This document shows, one piece after another, positions 57,047 through 64,000 of a DNA stretch of 64,000 bases. Every line of letters begins with the position of its first letter. Positions within the stretch are counted from its first letter, which is position 1. Below the pieces are notes generated by a model, which worked only from the letters and a program-made list of their open reading frames with translations, searched no databases and was not told the DNA's origin. A program made the translations under genes and the position numbers. The DNA comes from Coix lacryma-jobi var. lacryma-jobi (lineage: Eukaryota; Streptophyta; Magnoliopsida; Poales; Poaceae): assembly GCA_009763385.1 (NCBI GenBank), contig CM019823.1, positions 86,873,104 through 86,937,103 of the forward strand, given 5' to 3'.

Positions 57047-57341
57047 TGGTGGTTGAGCCAGGGAAAAACCACCGGGTGGACGGTTTCCGAGTTTGGGCCT
57101 CAAAACTCGGGTGCTCGGTTTCCAGGTTGAGCCACAAAACCTGGGCGCGGATGGTTTCCGAGTTTGGCCACAAAACTCGGGTGATGGGCCGGTTTCCGAG
57201 TTTGGGCCTCAAAACTCGGGCGCTGCGGGTTTCTGAGTTTGGGCCACAAAACTCAGGCTGGAGGCTGGTTTCCCGGTTTGGGCCTCAAAACCGGGGGTTG
57301 CTGGAAAAGGCTGGTTTCCCGGTTTGGGCCACAAAACCGGG
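57047..57341 (+). repeat. Array of eight short hairpin repeats in U3 of the C4 LTR
   Basis: Stem pairs in order: GGTGGTT/AACCACC, CCGAGTTT/AAACTCGG, CCAGGTT/AACCTGG, CCGAGTTT/AAACTCGG, CCGAGTTT/AAACTCGG, CTGAGTTT/AAACTCAG, CCCGGTTT/AAACCGGG twice. Loops are GGGCC(T/A)CA with small variations. Most units begin with GGTTTCC. Confidence 0.92.
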
Positions 57342-58132
57342 GGTGCAGAGCGAGGGCGTCACGTGGCGGCGATCCAGAGGTTGCGTCGAGGCAACGCTTC
57401 GGTTCGAGCGGGCGTGGCCGTCAGATCTACCTACCACCGCGGGTTGGACCAGAATAGCCTTAGGGTTTAGCTGGTTCGCTCTGTAATTAGTTTAGAGAGG
57501 GGTAGAGTAGGAAATAGGCTTAGTCTAGGTTAGTATAAGTAGTCCAGGGGAGACACCCTCCTCCCTATCTCAGCTATCTCAGTTAGTGCCTTCATTTGCT
57601 AGGGTTTCCTACTCTCCCATCCCCTGCTTTAGCTAGTTGAGATCCGCAGAGAGACTCCACTCTGTGTACTGTTGAGTTGAGGAAGTGAGGCCGTATCCTC
57701 ACCTTGGAGCACAGATCAATGGCTTGATTTGCGTCCTTAATTCGAGTTCGTGGCTGTGATTTCCGTTTTGCTTGTGTTCTTCACGAAATCCTTTTGCTCC
57801 ACGATTTTCCCGTCGCTTGATCTCTTTGCTCGGTTCATCTTTTGCAATTCCGTTTGAACCAAGTTGTTCTAGATCGTGAGGCACTTCTTTCCACCGAAGG
57901 AATCATCCTCTAACCTCACGGTCTAGGAGATCGATCGATTTTTCGTTTCGGGTCACTTTTTCTCACTTCCCCCAAAATTCTTCGATTCACCGATTTGGAG
58001 TTAGGTTCGAGCCATGATCTCTTAGAGATAGCTCACTAACCTCCTTGTGACTTCACTCACCAAGTTTGATCCCTAGAGGATGCGTTTTGGGTGAGTTTGA
58101 GTCGGATCGGTAGAAGAACAGAGGGGGTGCGG

Positions 58133-58440
58133 GGTGACCGGACGCTGGTCGCGAAGTGATCGGACGCTGACCAGTGCGTCCGGTCGTTGAGCGTTGCGTA
58201 CAGAGCTTCTGTTTTGACCGGACACTCATGACCGGACCCTGTGTTTATCGATTGACCGGACGCGCCTAGGTTCCTGTTCATCGTGTTTGTTTGATCTGAC
58301 CGGACGCTCTGTTCACAACCGGACGCTCCGTACTAGTGAGTCCGGTCGCGAACAGAGAGCTCCTAGAGCCGATTTCTGACGACCGGACGCGTCCGGTCCC
58401 AGCTGACCGGACGCAGGCAGAGTCCGGTCGTTGCTGTTTC
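58133..58440 (+). repeat. GACCGGACGC palindromic array in the C4 LTR leader
   Basis: Ten or more GACCGGACGC/GCGTCCGGTC motifs, including the palindrome GACCGGACGCGTCCGGTC (58380-58397). It lies about 600-900 bp downstream of the TATA-like box. Confidence 0.88.
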
Positions 58441-58699
58441 GCGCCGTTTCGTTCGCGGTTCGTTCGCTCTTGATTGGATTTGAGTTCCGTCTTTTGCGTT
58501 GGCTTTCTAGGGTTGTCTAGTGTCCCGCTGTGTTTCGTGGGAGCATCCACCCTACATCTAGGGTCGTGGACATTAGCAAACTCTAGGGTTCGCTTTTGGG
58601 GTTGGTTTTGGGACAGTGGCATCTAGTTTCCGTAAGGAAATTTTGAAGCTCCCATTCACCCCCCCTCTGGTCGCTTTCGGGTAGCTTTTCGGTCCTTCA

Positions 58700-58720
58700 A
58701 TTGGTATCGGAGCAGGTTAA
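58700..58720 (+). promoter_or_regulatory. Primer binding site of C4 (initiator tRNA-Met type)
   Basis: ATTGGTATCGGAGCAGG directly follows the LTR, the plant copia site with one change, as in C2. Confidence 0.85.
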
Positions 58721-58762
58721 GGATCTTCCACCTTAGCCGGTTCCAGATCCACCGAAGGCGAC

Positions 58763-61495
58763 ATGGATCGCGGCGTGGGCAAACCGCCGTTCTTTGATGG
58801 GACGAACTATGCGTATTGGAAGATACGCATGTCGGCCTATCTGCAGAGTTTGGGTGCGTCTATTTGGGATATTTGCAACTCTGCTGATTACGTGGTCTTG
58901 GCTGCTCGTGTTTCTCAGCAACAGATCGATGAGCACGATGCCAATAGCCGAGCCCGTAATGCTCTCTTTTCTTGTTTGAGCATGGGTGAGTTTGATCGTG
59001 TTTCTCACCTCGCTACGGCTCGGGAGATCTGGGACACCCTCATGCGTTTCCATGAGGGCACCTCTCAAGTCAAAACCCGACTCTACGAGTCGTTCAAGCG
59101 TGAGTATGAGAACTTTAGACATCAACCTGGCGAGAGCATAGAAAGTTTATTCGCTCGCTTTCAGGTGATTGTCAACAGGATGAGGGCTAACAGAGAGCAG
59201 TTGCCATTTGACGATCATGAGCGTGCTTTGAAGCTTTTGCACACTCTTGATCGTTCGTTGTGGGACTCCAAGGTTCAGGCAATCATCGAATCGCCGAACT
59301 ATGAGACCCTCACCTGCGACGAGCTCTTCAGTAAGCTCAAGTCCAGTGAGATTGATGCTATGGCGAGGGCTTCCTTTGAAAATCCTTCTCGCCCGTCCAT
59401 GGCTTTGGTTTCCGGCTCTTCCTCTAACCCCTCAGCTGGCTTTGCGCTTTCTTCTCTCTTTTCTGTGACAGAGGACCAGCTGGAGTCTTTGGGAGACGAC
59501 GAGTTGGCTTTGCTTGCCAACCGGTTCTCAATGTTCCTCAACAACCGCATGAACCGCCGTCGTGGAGGAGGACACACGGGATGCTACGAGTGCGGCGACC
59601 CCGACCACTTCATCGCCGACTGCCCCAAGAAGAAGAACAAGCACTCGGGCAAGGGCGAACATGGGCGCAAGCACGACTCCAAGTACAAGGAGAAGCACGT
59701 TCCCCCAAGGCACAAGAAACGGGGCGGCTTCGACAAAGAATACATCAAGAAGAAGTACTTGGAGAAGCAGCAAGCTGAGCAGCGTGCGTTCTTCGCCACG
59801 CTCAGCGACGTCGACGGCTCGGATGACGACTCCGCTGGCTCCAGCGATGACGAGTCCGTGAAGAAGAAGCTGGAAGACAAGTTCAACGGTTTGTGCTTCT
59901 TTGCCGGCGACGGAGGCCTGTGCACCATGGCGCTCGGAGATGAGGTCGACGGCGAGCCGGAGCGTACCCCTCAGAACGACGACGACGACGACACCTCCCA
60001 GGTATCTCTCACCTACGACGAGCTTTCCTCAGAGGTTGAGAAGTTGACTGCTGCCCTCCTTAGCCAAGATAAGTTGCTTAGGCGTGCCGCTAGAGAGCGC
60101 AAGGAGTTTAGGCAGAAGTGGGAGGACACGGTGAAGGAGCTTGAGTTCGCTCGGTCCACCGTGGTAGTGTCGGAGGAGGCGGAGTGCGAGTCGTGCACCG
60201 CGCACATGACTGACCTTCTCACTCTGAGAGGTAAGTATGCTGCGTTGGTTGGAGAGGTGGATGAGCTCCGTGCTAGGCCGCAGCTGTTGGGTGCGTGCAA
60301 GACTTGTCCTGTCTTGCAATCTGAGTTGGCAGAGAAAAATGCCAAGCTTGAGTCTTTAGAGAAGGCCAGCTCAGATAGCACTTGTGTCTCGAGGTGTGCT
60401 TTGTGTGAGGGCCTGGAGATGGAGATTGCCAATGTGAAGCATGGCAAGATGCAAACCGAGGAAGAAAACACATACCTTCGGTCCATCTTGTCATGGGTCT
60501 CCAGTAGTGAGCCACAGCTCGGGATGATGATCTCCCAATTCAAGCGAGCTGTTGGTGCCCCTGGTGTAGGTTTTGCTCAGAGTGTTGATCTCTCAGTTTT
60601 TGGGAAGATTGGAGAGTCTAGTGGTCTGAACCCGTGTGAGAAGCCCAATTCCACCACTACTCCCAAACTTGCCAAGCTTCCACTCAAAGAGCCAGCCAAG
60701 CCTATCACCAAAGATGGTGTGGTTGAGGAACCCCCGAGAGCTCCTCCCAAGAACCCAGTTTGGGCACCCAAGCCAAACCACCTCAGAAACAAGCTTGATG
60801 CTATGCCACCCATTAGAGAGGAGTGTTTGCCTCAGAAGGGCAAAGTGAACCACACCCACAGCCCTGGTCACCAACAACCCCCTTTGCGTGCGGTGAGGTA
60901 CCAGTGTGATTTCTGTGGGAGGGATGGTCACTTGATCGAGTTCTGTTTCTGGCGCAAGCGAGAGGCGCGCCGTGCTCGGGAGATGGAGAACCCGGACATG
61001 TGCCATCCAGCTCATGGTGGACATGTGCCGAAGGCTCAGGGGAGAGCTGCTAGGTCCGGACGTCAAGGTCCCCGGCCTAGGCAGGAGATGAGAGCCCCTA
61101 GGAGGGAGACTAGGCCTAGAGGTCCAGCACCTCAGTTTGTTAGGCCTAGGCAGGAGAGAGCTCCGAGGAGAGACGCTAGAGCAGTTGAGCCCCAGGCTCC
61201 TAGGCGTAGATCTCGTAGAGAGCGTGCCCGACGGGGTCCTGCTTTTGCAGGTAATGGACCCCGTGGCGAGGGCTTAGTTGAGCGCTTTTCCCCACCGCAG
61301 TTTGAGTACCGCGGTGAGCGCTTCTTCCCCAGCGGACCACGTTTTCCTGTACGTGGTGATCGCTACCCCCGTAGACAGGCTAGGAATAGTTTTTACACTG
61401 ACCGTTCTTTTGAGCAGCCGGCCCAACACTGGTATTCTCCTTACTTCACTAACCCCAGTGTTGGACCGTATGCTCACTCTATGTCTTTTTATTGA
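58763..61495 (+). CDS. gag: C4 gag, 910 residues, two zinc knuckles and a cysteine-pair coiled coil
   Basis: The ATG at 58763 is 63 bp after the LTR. Residues about 1-220 form the copia gag (UBN2-like) domain (FDGTNYAYWKIRMSAYL, EIWDTLMRFHEG). The first zinc knuckle is C274-C277-H282-C287. A Lys-rich then Asp/Ser-rich linker precedes a coiled coil (about 425-600) that holds cysteine pairs C475/C478, C512/C515 and C541/C545/C548. A Pro-rich stretch leads to the second knuckle, C715-C718-H723-C728, then an Arg-rich tail (780-880). At 910 residues it is long for a copia gag but in line with Sirevirus-type gags. It forms the particle and binds RNA. It ends with TGA. The pol frame starts six bases later. 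Confidence 0.92.
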   Translation: MDRGVGKPPFFDGTNYAYWKIRMSAYLQSLGASIWDICNSADYVVLAARVSQQQIDEHDANSRARNALFSCLSMGEFDRVSHLATAREIWDTLMRFHEGTSQVKTRLYESFKREYENFRHQPGESIESLFARFQVIVNRMRANREQLPFDDHERALKLLHTLDRSLWDSKVQAIIESPNYETLTCDELFSKLKSSEIDAMARASFENPSRPSMALVSGSSSNPSAGFALSSLFSVTEDQLESLGDDELALLANRFSMFLNNRMNRRRGGGHTGCYECGDPDHFIADCPKKKNKHSGKGEHGRKHDSKYKEKHVPPRHKKRGGFDKEYIKKKYLEKQQAEQRAFFATLSDVDGSDDDSAGSSDDESVKKKLEDKFNGLCFFAGDGGLCTMALGDEVDGEPERTPQNDDDDDTSQVSLTYDELSSEVEKLTAALLSQDKLLRRAARERKEFRQKWEDTVKELEFARSTVVVSEEAECESCTAHMTDLLTLRGKYAALVGEVDELRARPQLLGACKTCPVLQSELAEKNAKLESLEKASSDSTCVSRCALCEGLEMEIANVKHGKMQTEEENTYLRSILSWVSSSEPQLGMMISQFKRAVGAPGVGFAQSVDLSVFGKIGESSGLNPCEKPNSTTTPKLAKLPLKEPAKPITKDGVVEEPPRAPPKNPVWAPKPNHLRNKLDAMPPIREECLPQKGKVNHTHSPGHQQPPLRAVRYQCDFCGRDGHLIEFCFWRKREARRAREMENPDMCHPAHGGHVPKAQGRAARSGRQGPRPRQEMRAPRRETRPRGPAPQFVRPRQERAPRRDARAVEPQAPRRRSRRERARRGPAFAGNGPRGEGLVERFSPPQFEYRGERFFPSGPRFPVRGDRYPRRQARNSFYTDRSFEQPAQHWYSPYFTNPSVGPYAHSMSFY

Positions 61496-61500
61496 TGTAG

Positions 61501-64000
61501 GTGAGACGGTTGGAGGACATTTGGTTGGTCGATTCTGGTTGCTCGAGGCACATGACCGGAAACGCCAAGTGGTTCTCCAGCCTTAGCCCGGTCGCCGGAA
61601 AGGAGTACATAACCTTCGGCGACAATAGTAAAGGTAAGGTATTGTCTCGTGGGACGGTGCGGGTTAATGAGCACTTTGTGTTGCGCGATGTTGCTCTTGT
61701 TTCTAACCTGCATTTTAACCTTCTTTCTGTTTCGCAACTTTTTGATGATGACTATGAGATTCGTTTTAAACCGAACCTTAGTCGCATCTTAGATCCTCAG
61801 GGCGATCTTGTATGTCTGATTTCGCCCTTTGGGAAAGTCTTTCGCGCGAATTTCTCGGAGTCGTTTGGTTCTTCTCGCTGTCTTTTGGCTAGTCCTTCTT
61901 CCTCCGATCTTTGGAAGTGGCATAGGAGGCTCGGTCATTTAAGCTTCGACTTGCTTGCAAGACTTAGCTCACTTGGCCTAATCCGAGGATTGCCCAAGCT
62001 TTCGATGGAGAAGGATCTAGTTTGCCATTCTTGCAGACATGGGAAGATGGTTGCCGCTCCCCACCATCCAGTGACTAAGGTCATGACCTCGCACCCCGGA
62101 GAGCTTTTACACATGGACCTTGTTGGTCCGGCTCGGGTGAGCTCGGTTGGTGGCAAGTGGTATGTTTTGGTTGTTGTTGACGACTTTTCGAGATATTCGT
62201 GGGTCTTCTTTTTGACTAAGAAGACTGAGACTTTCTCCTTCGCTCGCAATCTGATTTTGCGTCTTCAGAACGAGTTCCCTTTGAACTCGATGCGAGCTAT
62301 TAGAAGTGATAATGGTTCCGAATTCAAAAATTCGGATTTTGAGAAGTTTTGTAACCGCCTTGGCTTGGAGCATCAGTTTTCTTCCCCCTACACACCGCCC
62401 CAAAATGGTGTTGTAGAGAGGAAGAATCTAACCCTTGTTGAGATGGCCAGGACGATGCTTGATGAGCATAGGACTCCTAGGCGCTATTGGGCCGAAGCTA
62501 TGAACACTGCATGCTATATTTCCAATCGCATTTTTCTGAGAGCTTTCTTGAAAAAGACTTCTTATGAGTTGCGTTTTGGCAAACTGCCCAAGGTGAGTTA
62601 TTTTCGAGTTTTTGGTTGCCATTGTTTTATACTCAAAAAGGGCAACTTGGACAAATTTGAATCTCGTTCTTCTGACGGTGTGTTTTTGGGTTATGGCACT
62701 CACACTCGAGCTTATCGTGTACTTAACCTTGACACTAACCGAGTCATGGAGACATCTGATGTCACCTTCGACGAGACCATGGTTTGTCCTTCTTCTCGTT
62801 TTGAGCGTGCAGGTGATCATGAGGTTGGTGAGCCTCTTTTTGATGACGAGGATGAGGGTGCTGAAGGTATGGATGATCCAGCACCCCCTCCACCTGCCGT
62901 GCCGCAAAGAGCGGCCTCGACGACGACTCACGGCCCCGACACCTCTTCTTCCTGGGGGCCGTGGGATCCGCCACCCCGAGCGGTACCATTTGTACCCGGG
63001 GAGGCACCAGCTGCTGTTGAGGGGGAGGCTATTTCAGCTCGGGAGGCGCCACGACATATCCAGCGCCAGCACCCGCCTCAGCAGATGATCGGCAACATCG
63101 ACGAACGGGTCACTCGGTCCAGGTCACAGCAAATCTCGCACTTCGCTCATTCTGCTTTTGTTGCTAATTTTGAGCCCCGAGATGTTGGACACGCTTTGAC
63201 GGATCCGGATTGGGTTAATGCCATGCATGAGGAGTTAGAAAATTTTGAGCGAAATCGGGTTTGGGTTCTAGTTCCACCTCCACCTGACTGTAAGCCTATT
63301 GGGACAAAATGGGTTTTCAAAAACAAGCAAGGAGAGGATGGCCACGTTGTTAGAAACAAGGCCCGGCTTGTAGCGAAAGGCTATAGTCAGAAGGAGGGGA
63401 TAGATTATGAGGAGACGTTTGCTCCTGTAGCTCGTTTGGAGGCTATTAGGATACTCTTGGCTTTTGCTGCATCCAAGGGCTTCAAACTTTTTCAAATGGA
63501 TGTCAAGAGTGCCTTCTTAAACGGCTACATAGAGGAGGAGGTTTATGTTGAGCAACCCCCCGGTTTTGAAAATCCCAAGTTTCCAAACCATGTCTTTAAA
63601 CTTCATAAAGCTTTATATGGTTTGAAACAAGCCCCTAGAGCCTGGTATGATAGGTTGAAAACCTTTTTGCTTGCTAAGGGTTTTAAAATGGGATGTGTAG
63701 ATAAAACGCTCTTTCTCCTCCGGCAAGGCAAAGACACACTCTTGGTCCAAATTTACGTGGATGATATCATTTTCGGTGGTTCTTCTCACGCTTTGGTTGC
63801 CAAGTTTGTAGATACTATGAGCAGGGAGTTCGAGATGAGCATGATGGGCGAGCTAACATTCTTTCTCGGGTTGCAAATTAAGCAATCCCGAGAGGGGACG
63901 TTTGTGCACCAGGGCAAGTACACGAAGGACTTGCTGAAGCGGTTCGATATGGGTGAGGCCAAGCCTCTTCCAACACCCATGTCGACGACGACTGCCCTGG
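61501..64000 (+). CDS. pol: C4 pol (protease, integrase, reverse transcriptase), open to the window end
   Basis: The frame is open for 833 codons from GTG at 61501, right after an in-frame TAG (61498-61500), to the last base. Order: protease DSGCSRHMTG (about residue 11), gag-pre-integrase WKWHRRLGHL (about 139), zinc site CHSC (about 175), integrase core VDDFSRYSWVFF, RSDNGSEFKN and NGVVERKN, a Pro/Ser-rich linker, then RT with GTKWVFKNKQ, RLVAKGYSQKEG, QMDVKSAFLNG, LYGLKQAPRAW and YVDD (63754-63765), followed by GELTFFLGLQ. RNase H and the 3' LTR lie outside. It is one frame (-1) from gag. The route of translation is discussed under findings. Confidence 0.93.
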   Translation, partial: MRRLEDIWLVDSGCSRHMTGNAKWFSSLSPVAGKEYITFGDNSKGKVLSRGTVRVNEHFVLRDVALVSNLHFNLLSVSQLFDDDYEIRFKPNLSRILDPQGDLVCLISPFGKVFRANFSESFGSSRCLLASPSSSDLWKWHRRLGHLSFDLLARLSSLGLIRGLPKLSMEKDLVCHSCRHGKMVAAPHHPVTKVMTSHPGELLHMDLVGPARVSSVGGKWYVLVVVDDFSRYSWVFFLTKKTETFSFARNLILRLQNEFPLNSMRAIRSDNGSEFKNSDFEKFCNRLGLEHQFSSPYTPPQNGVVERKNLTLVEMARTMLDEHRTPRRYWAEAMNTACYISNRIFLRAFLKKTSYELRFGKLPKVSYFRVFGCHCFILKKGNLDKFESRSSDGVFLGYGTHTRAYRVLNLDTNRVMETSDVTFDETMVCPSSRFERAGDHEVGEPLFDDEDEGAEGMDDPAPPPPAVPQRAASTTTHGPDTSSSWGPWDPPPRAVPFVPGEAPAAVEGEAISAREAPRHIQRQHPPQQMIGNIDERVTRSRSQQISHFAHSAFVANFEPRDVGHALTDPDWVNAMHEELENFERNRVWVLVPPPPDCKPIGTKWVFKNKQGEDGHVVRNKARLVAKGYSQKEGIDYEETFAPVARLEAIRILLAFAASKGFKLFQMDVKSAFLNGYIEEEVYVEQPPGFENPKFPNHVFKLHKALYGLKQAPRAWYDRLKTFLLAKGFKMGCVDKTLFLLRQGKDTLLVQIYVDDIIFGGSSHALVAKFVDTMSREFEMSMMGELTFFLGLQIKQSREGTFVHQGKYTKDLLKRFDMGEAKPLPTPMSTTTAL

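Larger units (their letters stand above)
56644..58699 (+). repeat. 5' LTR of C4
   Basis: TGCGGATACATGG...GGTCCTTCA, 2,056 bp, homologous to the solo LTR and the C3 LTR. It has a hairpin array at 57047-57341, a TATA-like AGTATAAGTAG (57532-57542) and a GACCGGACGC array at about 58133-58440. The MET-type primer site follows at 58700. Confidence 0.92.
56644..64000 (+). mobile_element. Copia C4 (Sirevirus-like), plus strand, intact as far as seen
   Basis: It consists of a 5' LTR (56644-58699), a Met-type primer site, an uninterrupted 910-residue gag and an uninterrupted pol running off the window end. It is inserted in the gag of C3, in the opposite orientation, with AACGG (56639-56643) as the probable TSD. 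C3 and C4 belong to one family. With no broken ORF it is the best candidate here for an autonomous element. Confidence 0.93.

Noticed and set aside
61481..61500. Programmed -1 ribosomal frameshift between gag and pol of C4
   Set aside because: The pol frame has TAG immediately upstream of its start, so a -1 shift before the gag stop terminates at once. No slippery heptamer was seen there.

Overview
The window is repeat-rich plant nuclear DNA, most likely from a grass. It holds large Athila-like Ty3/gypsy and Sirevirus-like Ty1/copia retrotransposons, a CACTA (En/Spm) DNA transposon with an intron-containing gene, and TG...CA LTRs primed by plant-type tRNA-Asp or initiator tRNA-Met sites. The CGGAC-palindrome LTR arrays are typical of grass Sireviruses and suggest a panicoid (perhaps Andropogoneae) genome, but the species cannot be fixed from this sequence. 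I found no host gene, tRNA, rRNA or CRISPR. Almost every base belongs to one nest of transposable elements.

Nest order, from target-site duplications (TSDs) and rejoined flanks. The outermost element is copia C1 (+ strand; 9742-11783 visible). Its accessory ORF was cut by gypsy G1 (+; 1-9741, left end outside the window), and G1 later took a solo LTR (1541-3496, TSD CACTG) into its gag zinc knuckle. C1's 3' LTR was cut by copia C3 (-; from 11784, continuing past the window). C3 was then hit by gypsy G2 (-; 14185-46203, TSD ATTTG), by a compact copia C5 (-; 49916-54860, TSD GTGGG) and by copia C4 (+; from 56644 to beyond 64000). G2 itself holds a CACTA element in its 3' LTR (14565-23897, TSD TGC) and copia C2 (-; 27074-40322, TSD GTGTC).

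Functional state. Most retroelement genes are broken. Three reading units look good: the C4 gag (58763-61495) and pol (61501 to the window edge, no stop), and the CACTA second gene, a six-exon fusion of a TNP1-like protein to a C48/Ulp1 cysteine peptidase with its catalytic H, D, Q and C all present. The CACTA transposase (15284-18892) is open except for one TGA. The two LTRs of C2 differ mainly by single-base indels rather than substitutions, so some C2 frameshifts may be sequence errors.

Main unexplained signals. (1) The LTRs of the solo-LTR/C3/C4 family carry arrays of six to eight small hairpins whose loop is nearly constant while the two stem arms change together. (2) In the CACTA and in G2, a piece of the terminal promoter region, with its TATA box, is repeated inside the element just upstream of a second gene. 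C2 has an LTR-type CGGAC array ahead of its accessory ORF. (3) The C3/C4 family joins gag to pol across a TGA plus a pol-frame TAG at a sequence resembling a 3' splice site, which ordinary -1 frameshifting cannot cross. (4) G1 is a gag-protease-only element with two tandem protease-like domains, and its priming site, promoter core and 3' UTR match those of G2.
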